Counted from the stretch's first letter, positions 21,854 to 29,264 are shown. The stretch: DNA of 30,185 nucleotides from Bacillota bacterium (GCA_023393235.1 JAEWMH010000100.1:1-30185); one strand, 5' to 3'. Numbers and translations: made by a program. The notes: a model not told the origin generated them from the letters alone.

Positions 21854-22876
21854 CTAGTGCAAATCCGCTACGGAGCGCCGGACCACCAGCTCCGCCGGCA
21901 GCAGAATCCGTGTCCAGGCGTCCTCGCCGTCTTCATTTTCCTTGTCCGCAATACGACCGGTCAGCAGCTGCATCCCCTTGTAGCCGAATTGGTAGGCCTG
22001 CTGCGCGGCGACGGTCAGGAAAGGGTCGATTTCGCCTACCGGGCCCAGATCATCGAAACAGCAGACGGAGATATCCTCCGGCACCCGCAAGCCCTTCTTC
22101 CGGATCGCCTGGATGGTCTGGATGGCCATCATGTTATTGCCGCACAGAATGGCGGTAGGCAGGGGCTGAAGCCCGTCCAGCCACTCGCCGATCCGGGCCA
22201 GACTGCTCCGCGGCGCATATCCCAGCTCCAGAATCCGCTCAGATGGAGCGGGCAGATCGTTCAGCTTCAGAGCTTCCTTATAGGCGGTAGCTCTCAGGCG
22301 GGCACTGGATACATCCGGCGTGCCGTTCACCAGAGCAATTTCCTTATGCCCCAGCCCAATCATATGCTCCATCAGCATCCGGGTGCCCTCGCGGCTGTCC
22401 CCCAGGACCACATCGCTGCCGATGCCCGGCACCTCCCGGTCCAGCAGTACAAACGGCACACCGTGGGCCCGCAGACTCTCCAGATGGGGCAGGGAGCCGT
22501 CTCCGGCAGGGGCCACCAGCACCCCGTCCACCCGGGATTTCAGTATGGTATCAATATATTCCCGTTCCTTCTCCAGACTTTCGTCGCTGTTCCCAAACAG
22601 TACCCGGTAGCCCAGCTTGTTGGCGGCGTCCTCTGCTCCTCTGGCCAAGGTGGTGAAAAAGGGGTTAGTGATATCGGTAACCAGCAGAAACAGCACCTGG
22701 GTTTCCCTTAAAACCAGGCTGCGCGCCATTTCGTTGGGCACATAATTCAATTCCTCCATGATCCGCTTCACCTTATTGCGGGTCTTTTCGCTGATCCGTC
22801 CCTTATTGTTGATTACTCTGGACACGGTCATGGCGGATACATTCGCTTTTTTGGCAATATCGTAGATGGTTACCAT
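21854..22876 (-). CDS. LacI/GalR-family transcriptional repressor
   Basis: A 340-residue regulator with a LacI helix-turn-helix (1-50: TIYDIAKKANVSAMTVSRVINNKGRISEKTRNKV in outline, hinge near 50-60) and a type I periplasmic-binding-like effector domain (about 60-335, with GVLVAPAGD, VLLDREVPG, ALVNGTPDVSSARLRATAY, CCFDDLG). Start ATG 22874-22876 has AGGAGG 6 bases upstream. It is divergent from fucI and overlaps its control region, so it is the obvious regulator of the fucose-type genes; a palindrome near the fucI promoter is the likely operator. The effector is inferred to be a deoxysugar or its phosphate. Confidence 0.92.
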   Translation of the reverse strand: MVTIYDIAKKANVSAMTVSRVINNKGRISEKTRNKVKRIMEELNYVPNEMARSLVLRETQVLFLLVTDITNPFFTTLARGAEDAANKLGYRVLFGNSDESLEKEREYIDTILKSRVDGVLVAPAGDGSLPHLESLRAHGVPFVLLDREVPGIGSDVVLGDSREGTRMLMEHMIGLGHKEIALVNGTPDVSSARLRATAYKEALKLNDLPAPSERILELGYAPRSSLARIGEWLDGLQPLPTAILCGNNMMAIQTIQAIRKKGLRVPEDISVCCFDDLGPVGEIDPFLTVAAQQAYQFGYKGMQLLTGRIADKENEDGEDAWTRILLPAELVVRRSVADLH

Positions 22877-22987
22877 GGTGCTCCTCCTTTCACATGAGTC
22901 AAGCCAATCCGGTTTCCGGGAAAACGCCTAACATCCGCAGCAAAAAACTGCGTGCCTCCATCTCCGGACGATATGGATATGACACTT

Positions 22988-23016
22988 ATTGTACTGAACA
23001 AAAGGATTGACAGCAA
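22988..23016 (-). promoter_or_regulatory. Possible promoter of the LacI-type gene
   Basis: Minus strand TTGCTG (plus 23011-23016), 17-base spacer, TACAAT (plus 22988-22993). It overlaps the fucI promoter face to face. Confidence 0.3.
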
Positions 23017-23035
23017 GAGGGGAAACTGCTAATTT
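23007..23035 (+). promoter_or_regulatory. fucI promoter
   Basis: Consensus TTGACA (23007-23012), 17-base spacer, TAATTT (23030-23035) with an extended TG at 23027-23028. Confidence 0.55.
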
Positions 23036-23036
23036 G

Positions 23037-23052
23037 GAGTTATCGGTAACTC
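23037..23052. promoter_or_regulatory. Candidate LacI-type operator upstream of fucI
   Basis: GAGTTATCGGTAACTC is a 16-base near-palindrome (one mismatched pair) directly after the -10 box, overlapping the expected transcription start. The central 12 bases recur at 23336-23347 inside fucI. Confidence 0.5.
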
Positions 23053-23078
23053 AATACTTTATACGGAGGGATATTGCA

Positions 23079-24866
23079 ATGATTGAACAATACAGATGGC
23101 AAGGCGGCTTCCCCAAAATCGGCATCCGCCCTACAATTGACGGCAGACGCCGGGGGGTTCGGGAGTCTCTGGAAGAGAAAACCATGACCATGGCCCGGAA
23201 TGTGGCCGAATTCTTCAGCTCCACGCTTCGCAATCCGGACGGAAGCCCGGTGGAATGCGTCATTGCGGATACTTGCATCGGCGGTGTGGCGGAAGCCTCC
23301 GCAGCAGCCAAGAAGTTCGCGAAGGAAAATGTCGGGTTATCGGTAACGGTGACTCCCTGCTGGTGTTACGGCACCGAAACCATGGATATGGACGCCTCAA
23401 TTCCCCAAGCGGTGTGGGGCTTTAACGGCACGGAACGCCCCGGCGCCGTCTATCTGGCTGCTGTGCTGGCCGGTTATGCCCAGAAGGGGATTCCCGCTTT
23501 CGGCATCTATGGACATGATGTGCAGGATCTGGCCGACAACAGCATTCCGGAGGATGTGCAGGAGAAGCTGCTGGCATTTGCCAAAGCAGGTCTGGCCGTT
23601 GCCAACCTGAGAGGCAAATCCTATCTGTCCATGGGATCGGTATCCATGGGGATTGCCGGCTCTGTCGTCAACGAAACCTTCTTCCAGGATTACCTGGGCA
23701 TGCGCAATGAGTATGTGGACATGAGCGAATTTGTCCGCCGGATGGATGAAGTGATTTACGACACCGCCGAATATGAGAAGGCTCTGGCCTGGGTGAAGGA
23801 ATATTGCAAGGAAGGCCCCGACAACAATGAACCGGAAGGGCAGAAGAGCCGTGAAGCCAAGGACAAGGATTGGGAAACCGTGGTCAAAATGGCGCTGATC
23901 GCCCGCGACCTGATGATCGGCAACCCGCGGCTTGCCGAGCTGGGCTTTGAAGAAGAAGCCAACGGCCATAACGCCATCGCCTCCGGCTTCCAGGGGCAGC
24001 GTCAATGGACCGACCATTTCCCCAATGGGGACTTTATGGAGGCAATGCTTAACAGCTCCTTCGACTGGAACGGTATCCGCTCCCCGTATATCGTAGCGAC
24101 TGAAAACGACAGCCTGAACGGCGTAACCATGCTGTTCGGCTACCTGTTGACCCATTCCGCCCAAATTTTTGCCGACGTGCGCACCTATTGGAGCCCGGAT
24201 GCGGTGAAGCGGGTTACCGGCTATACCCTGGAGGGCAAAGCAGCCGAAGGAATCATCCACTTGATCAACTCCGGGGCAGCGGCTCTGGACGGCTCCGGCG
24301 AGCAAACCCAAAACGGCCAACCAGTTATGAAACCCCATTGGGAGATTACGCAGGACGAAGCCGACAAGTGTCTGGCTGCGACTTCCTGGCGTCCTGCTTC
24401 CACCGGGTATTTCCGCGGGGGCGGCTTCTCCAGCGACTTCCTGACCAAGGGCGGCATGCCTGTGACCATGGCCCGGATCAATCTGGTGAAGGGTCTTGGA
24501 CCGGTGCTTCAGATTGCCGAAGGATATACCGTGGATTTGCCGGAAGCGGTGCATGATGCGCTGGATAAGCGGACTGACCCCACCTGGCCTACCACCTGGT
24601 TTACTCCTGTGCTGACCGGAGAAGGATCGTTCAAAACCGTATATGACGTAATGGATAACTGGGGCGCCAACCACGGTGTTCTCAGCTATGGCCACGTAGG
24701 CGCAGATCTGATTACACTGGCCTCCATGCTCCGCATTCCGGTCAACATGCACAACGTGCCGGAAGAGAAGATCTACCGCCCCAAGGTATGGGGCCTGCAC
24801 GGAACTGCCGATAAGGAAGGCGCCGACTACCGTGCCTGCCAGAACTTTGGTCCGCTGTACAAGTAA
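23079..24866 (+). CDS. fucI: L-fucose isomerase (FucI)
   Basis: Interconverts L-fucose and L-fuculose (and D-arabinose and D-ribulose), using Mn2+. The 595-residue protein is close to the 591 of E. coli. It has the family N-terminus (PKIGIRPTIDGRRRGVRESLEEKTM), YLGMRNEYVDMSEFVRRMDE, catalytic Glu342 in VATENDSLNG, Asp366 in FADVRTYW and a metal-ligand histidine near 532 in NWGANHGVLSYGH. These correspond to E. coli Glu337, Asp361 and His528. The longest frame begins at 23007 inside the promoter; ATG 23079 is chosen because GGAGGG lies 8 bases upstream and the length fits. FucA follows 370 bases later on the same strand. Confidence 0.95.
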   Translation: MIEQYRWQGGFPKIGIRPTIDGRRRGVRESLEEKTMTMARNVAEFFSSTLRNPDGSPVECVIADTCIGGVAEASAAAKKFAKENVGLSVTVTPCWCYGTETMDMDASIPQAVWGFNGTERPGAVYLAAVLAGYAQKGIPAFGIYGHDVQDLADNSIPEDVQEKLLAFAKAGLAVANLRGKSYLSMGSVSMGIAGSVVNETFFQDYLGMRNEYVDMSEFVRRMDEVIYDTAEYEKALAWVKEYCKEGPDNNEPEGQKSREAKDKDWETVVKMALIARDLMIGNPRLAELGFEEEANGHNAIASGFQGQRQWTDHFPNGDFMEAMLNSSFDWNGIRSPYIVATENDSLNGVTMLFGYLLTHSAQIFADVRTYWSPDAVKRVTGYTLEGKAAEGIIHLINSGAAALDGSGEQTQNGQPVMKPHWEITQDEADKCLAATSWRPASTGYFRGGGFSSDFLTKGGMPVTMARINLVKGLGPVLQIAEGYTVDLPEAVHDALDKRTDPTWPTTWFTPVLTGEGSFKTVYDVMDNWGANHGVLSYGHVGADLITLASMLRIPVNMHNVPEEKIYRPKVWGLHGTADKEGADYRACQNFGPLYK

Positions 24867-25236
24867 TAAGGCCGCCGGCTGTGTTGGCGCAGCAGACAAC
24901 CGAAGCCCTCCGGCTGTTGGCCAAGGGCAACAGTTGATGCACGTCAATACCCTAACTGCAAAAGTGCAGCTAAAGTCGACCAAATTGGTTGAAATGGGCA
25001 GCTATCCTGCAAAAGTGCAGTTAATCCGTGCAATAAACTCCAAAATGGGCCTGGAGCAGCAAAATAACTGCATTTTTGCAGTTGGCTGTACGTAGCGGGA
25101 CCCCTAACGGAAAATAACTGCACTTTTGCATTTCGTAGCGCTTCGCATAGAGGAATTCCCGACTGCCCGGAACTTGCCGTATTTTAAGTAAGCTTCCCCC
25201 TGCTTTGCAACACACAACACTTTAGGAGGTGCCCGC
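24867..25236. other. fucI-fucA intergenic region, 370 bases
   Basis: Contains repeat array R4 (annotated separately). No gene, no T-run terminator and no clear promoter were found between the repeat and the fucA ribosome binding site, so fucA is probably transcribed from the fucI promoter through the array. Confidence 0.6.
24951..25135. repeat. Intergenic array R4: two plus and two minus copies, 50-51 bp period, between fucI and fucA
   Basis: The core TAACTGCAAAAGTGCAGTTA is itself nearly palindromic. TGCAAAAGTGCAG occurs at 24957 and 25008 (step 51); AACTGCATTTTTGCAG and AACTGCACTTTTGCA start at 25066 and 25116 (step 50). AAATGGGC recurs in the spacers at 24992 and 25043, also 51 apart. The array is symmetric about 25044; the second plus and first minus copies could pair over about 18 bases. 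Confidence 0.85.
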
Positions 25237-25902
25237 ATGTCTCAATCTGTATCGGTTCGCGAAGAACTGTGCAAGTATGCCCGGAAAATTGTTGAGAAGG
25301 GAATGGTCGTGGGACCCGGCGGCAATATCTCCGCCCGTGACGGGGACACCATGCTGGTTTCGCCCAGCGGCTTCGCCTTGGAGGAGATTCTCCCTGAGCA
25401 ATGGGTAGCCGTATCCATAGCGGACGGCTCCGTTCAAGCTGCACCCGGCCTGCGCCCTTCCTCCGAGGTGCTGATGCATCTGTATGGCTATCAGGCCAAT
25501 CCGTCCATCGGGGCCATGATCCATACCCATCCCGCCAACTCCATTGCCTTCGGACTCATCGGCGAAAAACTGCCGATTATGTTTCCCGATCAGGCAGCCT
25601 TGACCGGTGAAACCGGCTTTGTACCGTATGTGGTGCCCACTACAGTGCTGCTGGCTAATGCCGTCAAAGAAAAAATCAATGAGTACACCACTCTTCTGCT
25701 GGGCAACCACGGTCTTGTGGCAGTCGGCCGCAATCTGCGGGAGGCGTATTACCGGACGGAGGTTGTAGAGGAGAGTGCACGGATTTATCTTCTGGCCAAA
25801 GCTGCCGGGACACCGAAGGTGCTGACCCAGGAGGAATTGGACGAAATCCGCGCCTTGGAAACAGAAGCGTACCGGATCAAGCTTTTGCAGCAGCAGCAAT
25901 AA
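25237..25902 (+). CDS. fucA: L-fuculose-phosphate aldolase-like class II aldolase
   Basis: Splits L-fuculose 1-phosphate into dihydroxyacetone phosphate and L-lactaldehyde. The 221-residue class II aldolase has the zinc site Glu77 (PSSEVLMH), His96 and His98 (MIHTHPAN) and His158 (LLGNHGL), corresponding to E. coli FucA Glu73, His92, His94 and His155. It also has VGPGGNISARDG and VSPSGFALEEI. ATG 25237 has AGGAGGTG a normal distance upstream. Related enzymes act on rhamnulose or methylthioribulose phosphates; the neighbouring fucI favours fuculose phosphate. No sugar kinase lies between them. The unit ends at a terminator 17 bases after the stop. Confidence 0.88.
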   Translation: MSQSVSVREELCKYARKIVEKGMVVGPGGNISARDGDTMLVSPSGFALEEILPEQWVAVSIADGSVQAAPGLRPSSEVLMHLYGYQANPSIGAMIHTHPANSIAFGLIGEKLPIMFPDQAALTGETGFVPYVVPTTVLLANAVKEKINEYTTLLLGNHGLVAVGRNLREAYYRTEVVEESARIYLLAKAAGTPKVLTQEELDEIRALETEAYRIKLLQQQQ

Positions 25903-25918
25903 TTAAGATTTCTCATAC

Positions 25919-25970
25919 AAGGATTGCCGGAAGCGGATCTCCGCTGGCCCAGGCAATCCTCTTTTTATTT
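25919..25970 (+). terminator. Terminator of the fuc unit
   Basis: AGGATTGCC (25920-25928) pairs with GGCAATCCT (25952-25960), with an inner hairpin AGCGGA/TCCGCT, followed by CTTTTTATTT. Confidence 0.88.
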
Positions 25971-26018
25971 CAGGAAAAAAGTGGTATCGACAGGGACTTC
26001 AAAAATATGGATGAATTG

Positions 26019-26025
26019 TGACGAA
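26019..26025 (+). promoter_or_regulatory. Possible Spo0A box
   Basis: TGACGAA fits the 0A-box pattern TGNCGAA. A second, less perfect copy on the other strand (TGTCGAT, plus 25986-25992) is 33 bases upstream. Both lie ahead of the Spo0E-like gene. Confidence 0.25.
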
Positions 26026-26157
26026 AAATAAACGTTTCTTCCTCCGTTTCCCGATCATTCGGCAAATGTGAGATGCATCACGGTTGTCCATTTTCCTTTC
26101 ATCATATACTGTCCTTAGCAGGAACGGGTTGGACAATGCGACAAAGGATGTGAGTGT

Positions 26158-26355
26158 ATGCCGGATCACGATATTCACCAGCGCCTGGAAGCTCTCACCA
26201 GTCGGCTGTACCGTCTGGTAGATGAGAAGAACGGCAATCTGGGTGACCCAGGCGTTATTGCCGTCAGCCAGGAGATGGATGGATTGATCGTCAGCATTCA
26301 ACGTGCCCAGCTGCGGGCGCGGCAGCAGGATTCCGTATCCGTTCGATTAGCCTGA
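26158..26355 (+). CDS. Spo0E-family aspartyl-phosphate phosphatase
   Basis: A 65-residue protein of the Spo0E/YnzD family, which dephosphorylate Spo0A-phosphate and delay sporulation. It forms two predicted helices (about 4-24 and 32-55) joined by a short loop. The second carries the active motif SQEMD (37-41), the equivalent of SQELD in known members, with the preceding VIAV. ATG 26158 has AAAGGA about 9 bases upstream. It stands alone on the plus strand in a sporulation-related stretch. Family identity is clear from pattern and length; the exact target (Spo0A or another response regulator) is inference. Confidence 0.85.
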   Translation: MPDHDIHQRLEALTSRLYRLVDEKNGNLGDPGVIAVSQEMDGLIVSIQRAQLRARQQDSVSVRLA

Positions 26356-26421
26356 TCGGTTCCCCTTCCCATTCGCCCGGCATAGGATATTCTGTATCCG
26401 GTATAGATGGGAGCATTGCAT

Positions 26422-26499
26422 ATGGCAGCTTCGGATTCCATGATTTTAATCTTGGTTTTATTTATTTTATTGGTGCTGGTTTTGCTTCTTTTTATGTAG
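26422..26499 (+). CDS. 25-residue hydrophobic membrane peptide, sporulation YjcZ-like
   Basis: From ATG 26422 to TAG 26497-26499: a short polar start (MAASDSM) and then one uninterrupted membrane helix of Ile/Leu/Val/Phe ending in LLLFM. GGGAG lies 8 bases before the ATG. An ATG at 26407 in frame has no site. The frame is followed 15 bases later by a strong terminator, which supports a real short transcript. The hydrophobic LVLFILLVLV core resembles YjcZ-type sporulation peptides, though it lacks their Gly/Tyr-rich N-terminus. The gene lies between a Spo0E-like gene and the spoVA unit. Confidence 0.55.
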   Translation: MAASDSMILILVLFILLVLVLLLFM

Positions 26500-26514
26500 A
26501 TTGACTATGCGTTG

Positions 26515-26560
26515 CCCCCGGAGACCGACAGGTTAACCTGTCCGGTTTCCGGGGGTTTTT
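26515..26560 (+). terminator. Strong terminator after the 25-residue peptide gene
   Basis: CCCCCGGAGACCG pairs with CGGTTTCCGGGGG around an inner ACAGGTTAACCTGT stem, followed by a T run. Confidence 0.92.
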
Positions 26561-26569
26561 GTTTTTTTC

Positions 26570-26599
26570 TCATATTTTGCAGTGGATTTACACATAATT
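26570..26599 (+). promoter_or_regulatory. Possible sigma-G-type promoter of the DUF421-spoVA operon
   Basis: TCATA (26570-26574), 18-base spacer, CATAATT (26593-26599). This is near the forespore pattern GHATR-N18-CATWMTA (4 of 5 and 6 of 7). No vegetative promoter of similar quality is visible. Confidence 0.35.
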
Positions 26600-26637
26600 T
26601 GTCTTGAAGCTCAGGGCTTGGAATGAAGGAGGTACAC

Positions 26638-27363
26638 ATGTTGGGATGGGGCCAAATTACTATTCGAGCAGTGGGCGCTCTGATCATGCTCTTTGTGATG
26701 ACCCGCATTCTGGGAAAAAAGCAGATAAGCCAGCTTACCTTCTTCGAGTATATAACGGGGATTGTAATCGGGGATTTGGCCGGCTTTTTGTCTACGGATG
26801 TGGAAGCAAACTACATGCATGGCGTCATCGCCATGATCGTGTGGTTCTCTTTCCCGCTGCTGGCCGAGCTGCTGGCCATGAAAAGCAAGGTGATTCGTCT
26901 CCTTCTGGAGGGCAAAGGGACGGTGTTCATCAAGTCCGGCAAAATCCTCGAGCGGAACCTTCGCAAGGAGCGTTACACCACGGATGAGCTTTTGGAGCAG
27001 CTGCGGACCAAAAGTGTATTCAATCCGGCGGATGTGGAATTTGCCATCCTGGAGGCCAGCGGGGATTTGAGTGTGCTTCTGAAGGAGGAGTATCAGCCGC
27101 TGACCCCCAAGGACATCGGCCAGCACCCCAAACGCATCCGGCCGCCCCAGGCAGTCATCATGGACGGTACGGTTCAGGACGAGGGGTTAAACGCGTTGGG
27201 CTTTAACCGCCAATGGCTGGACCAGCGCCTCCGGCAATCCGGAACCAAGGTGGACGATGTGTTTTTGGCCGTGGTAGATGAAAACGGGGGTATGTATACG
27301 GATTTTTACAAGGACAACTTCAAACCTCCCGGCAATCGGCGCAAGATACGCGGGCGGAAATAA
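26638..27363 (+). CDS. DUF421 membrane protein (YetF/YdfR family) leading the spoVA operon
   Basis: A 241-residue protein with three N-terminal membrane helices (about 6-23, 37-55 and 62-82) and a C-terminal soluble part made of the DUF421 core (KGKGTVFIKSGKILERNLRKERYTTDELLEQLR, VEFAILEASGDLSVLLKEE). The core is followed by a second half of the same type (PPQAVIMDGTVQDEGLNALGF). ATG 26638 has AAGGAGGT 4-5 bases upstream; ATG 26623 lies before that site. DUF421 proteins accompany spoVA genes in several spore formers, and in the mobile spoVA-2mob operon of heat-resistant Bacillus spores a DUF421 protein contributes to wet-heat resistance. It lies 17 bases from spoVAC. Confidence 0.88.
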   Translation: MLGWGQITIRAVGALIMLFVMTRILGKKQISQLTFFEYITGIVIGDLAGFLSTDVEANYMHGVIAMIVWFSFPLLAELLAMKSKVIRLLLEGKGTVFIKSGKILERNLRKERYTTDELLEQLRTKSVFNPADVEFAILEASGDLSVLLKEEYQPLTPKDIGQHPKRIRPPQAVIMDGTVQDEGLNALGFNRQWLDQRLRQSGTKVDDVFLAVVDENGGMYTDFYKDNFKPPGNRRKIRGRK

Positions 27364-27380
27364 CAGAAGGAGGGATAACC

Positions 27381-27860
27381 ATGGCCAATCAAAGCTACGA
27401 CGCGCAAAAAAAGGCCAAAAAGCAGCAAGAGTACCAAAAGCTCGCCGGGCAGGTTGCGCCAAAACGGCCGATCGGCAAAAACTGTGTGCGCGCTTTTTTT
27501 GTTGGCGGTTTGGTTTGCGTAATCGGACAGTGCTTCACCTTTATCTATGAAAAATGGCTCCATTTTGACAAAGAAACCTCCGGCAATCCCACAGTAGCCA
27601 CGATGATCCTGATCTCGGTTATTTTGACCAGCTTTGGAGTATACGACAAAATCGCCCAATGGGCCGGCGCGGGCTCTGCAGTTCCCGTGACGGGCTTCGC
27701 CAACTCCATGTGCTCGGCCGCATTGGAGCACCGGAGCGAGGGGCTTGTACTGGGTGTGGGCGGCAACATGTTCAAGCTGGCCGGCTCGGTAATTGTGTTT
27801 GGCACTGTGGCAGCCTTTTTTGTGGGCTTATTACACTGGATCTTTACGTATGGAGGTTGA
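27381..27860 (+). CDS. spoVAC: Stage V sporulation protein AC (SpoVAC)
   Basis: Membrane channel subunit of the SpoVA complex, which moves dipicolinic acid into the forespore and releases it at germination. The 159-residue protein has a charged Lys-rich N-terminus (1-32) and four hydrophobic segments, with the family stretches FFVGGLVCVIGQ, ILTSFGVYDKIAQWAGAGSAVPVTGFANSM and EGLVLGVGGNMFKLAGSVIVFG. AGAAGGAGGG precedes ATG 27381. It is followed 5 bases later by spoVAD. SpoVAC and SpoVAEb are related to each other, and both contain the GAG-x-x-VP-(V/I)-T-x-F-x-NS motif. Confidence 0.95.
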   Translation: MANQSYDAQKKAKKQQEYQKLAGQVAPKRPIGKNCVRAFFVGGLVCVIGQCFTFIYEKWLHFDKETSGNPTVATMILISVILTSFGVYDKIAQWAGAGSAVPVTGFANSMCSAALEHRSEGLVLGVGGNMFKLAGSVIVFGTVAAFFVGLLHWIFTYGG

Positions 27861-27865
27861 GCGAG

Positions 27866-28882
27866 ATGCTGGTGGGTCGGCAGAGCTGGAATTTTGACAG
27901 GCCTCCGGTGATTATCGGAGCGGCCACGGCGGTTGGTCCGGATGAAGCAGCCGGGCCCTTGGGCAAGCATTTCGACGTTGCCTTTCCCGATACCCGGTTA
28001 GGGGAAAAAACCTGGGAGAAGGCGGAGAAGAAGCTGATGGAAACCGCCGCCCAGGAGGCGTTGAAAAAAGCCGGGGTGAAAGAGCAAAGCATTAATTTTT
28101 TCGTGGGCGGAGACCTGATGAACCAGATTATCAGCTCCAGCTTCGCGGCGCGGACGCTGGAGATTCCGTATCTGGGCATATTCGGGGCCTGCTCCACTGC
28201 CATGGAAGGACTGGCATTGGGGGCGATGCTCGTTTCCACCGGCTCGGCACAGTATGTGATGGCGGGCACCTGCAGCCATAACTGCACGGTGGAAAAGCAA
28301 TTCCGCTACCCCACCGAATATGGCTCGCAGAAGCCGCCTACAGCGCAGTTTACGGTAACCGGAGCAGGAGCCTCCGTGCTGGCTCCCCAGGGCAAAGGGC
28401 CGCGGGTCACCCGGGCCACCATCGGCAAGGTGGTGGACATGGGAATCAAGGACCCCTTTAATATGGGGGCTGCCATGGCTCCCGCGGCGGTGAACACCAT
28501 CGAAGCCCATTTTCGTGAATTCAATCTGCAGCCGGATGAATATGATCTGGTAATCACTGGGGACTTGGCTACGGTCGGCCATCAGATTGCGGTAGAGCTG
28601 TTTACGCAGCATGCCTTCCCCATTGACAAGATGAATTTTCAGGATTGCGGCATTCTCATTTATGACCGGGAGAAGCAGGATGTCCAGGCAGGGGGAAGCG
28701 GCTGCGGCTGCAGTGCAACCGTCACTTACGGCTATCTGCTCAAACAGTTGGCGGAAGGGAAGCTGAATAAGATTCTGGTGGTAGCTACAGGTGCACTTTT
28801 GTCCCCGTTATCCTACCAGCAGGGAGAAAGCATCCCGTGTATCGCCCATGCTGTCGCCATTGAAGGCGGAAGGGGGGATTAA
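27866..28882 (+). CDS. spoVAD: Stage V sporulation protein AD (SpoVAD)
   Basis: Peripheral DPA-binding subunit of the SpoVA complex with a thiolase-like fold. Its 338 residues equal the length in Bacillus subtilis. Recognisable stretches are IGAATAVGPDEAAGPLGKHFD, FVGGDLMNQIISSSF, FGACSTAMEGLALG, AGTCSHNCTVEKQFRYPTEYG, DPFNMGAAMAPAA and GSGCGCSATVTYG. The frame is open farther upstream inside spoVAC, but ATG 27866 is correct: GGAGG lies 9 bases before it and it starts with the family segment VGRQSWNFDRPPVI. One base separates its stop from the start of the next gene. Confidence 0.96.
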   Translation: MLVGRQSWNFDRPPVIIGAATAVGPDEAAGPLGKHFDVAFPDTRLGEKTWEKAEKKLMETAAQEALKKAGVKEQSINFFVGGDLMNQIISSSFAARTLEIPYLGIFGACSTAMEGLALGAMLVSTGSAQYVMAGTCSHNCTVEKQFRYPTEYGSQKPPTAQFTVTGAGASVLAPQGKGPRVTRATIGKVVDMGIKDPFNMGAAMAPAAVNTIEAHFREFNLQPDEYDLVITGDLATVGHQIAVELFTQHAFPIDKMNFQDCGILIYDREKQDVQAGGSGCGCSATVTYGYLLKQLAEGKLNKILVVATGALLSPLSYQQGESIPCIAHAVAIEGGRGD

Positions 28883-28883
28883 T

Positions 28884-29243
28884 GTGGATGCAATGATGTT
28901 TCTCAAGGCTTTTCTGGTGGGGGGCGCCATTTGTGTGCTGGGCCAGATTATGATGGATGCCATGAAGCTGACCCCTGCCCATACCATGAGCACGCTGGTG
29001 GTGCTGGGGGCTATTGTGGACGGCCTCGGCTGGTACGATCCCTTCGTCAAATTCGCCGGAGCAGGAGCAACGGTGCCGATCACCAGCTTCGGTAATTCTC
29101 TGGTGCATGGCGCCTTGGAGCATGCGGACAAACATGGCTTCATCGGGATTGTAATGGGGATCTTCGAGCTGACCAGCGCCGGCATATCGGCGGCGATTAT
29201 TTTTTCATTCCTGGCCGCCCTGTTTTTCCGCCCCAAGGGATAA
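28884..29243 (+). CDS. Stage V sporulation protein AE-b (SpoVAEb)
   Basis: A small membrane subunit of the SpoVA channel, 119 residues, with about three hydrophobic segments. Family stretches are AFLVGGAICVLGQIMMDAMKLTPAHTMS, FAGAGATVPITSFGNSLVHGALEHA and GIFELTSAGISAAI, ending FFRPKG. The frame continues upstream inside spoVAD, so the start must be chosen: GTG 28884 (MDAMMFLKAF) has GGGGGG 6 bases away and gives the normal length. ATG 28893 and 28896 are alternatives. It is the last gene of the operon; spoVAA, AB and AF do not follow. Confidence 0.93.
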   Translation: MDAMMFLKAFLVGGAICVLGQIMMDAMKLTPAHTMSTLVVLGAIVDGLGWYDPFVKFAGAGATVPITSFGNSLVHGALEHADKHGFIGIVMGIFELTSAGISAAIIFSFLAALFFRPKG

Positions 29244-29264
29244 AAGCTGTCGAAACCCAATCAC

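Noticed and set aside
23397..24983. 528-codon minus-strand frame antisense to fucI
   Set aside because: fucI is full length with conserved residues; no ribosome site and no recognisable domain in the antisense frame.
21375..25135. Possible CRISPR arrays at R3 and R4
   Set aside because: The copies are imperfect, only four to six in number, change strand within the array, and the spacers partly resemble each other; there are no cas genes nearby.
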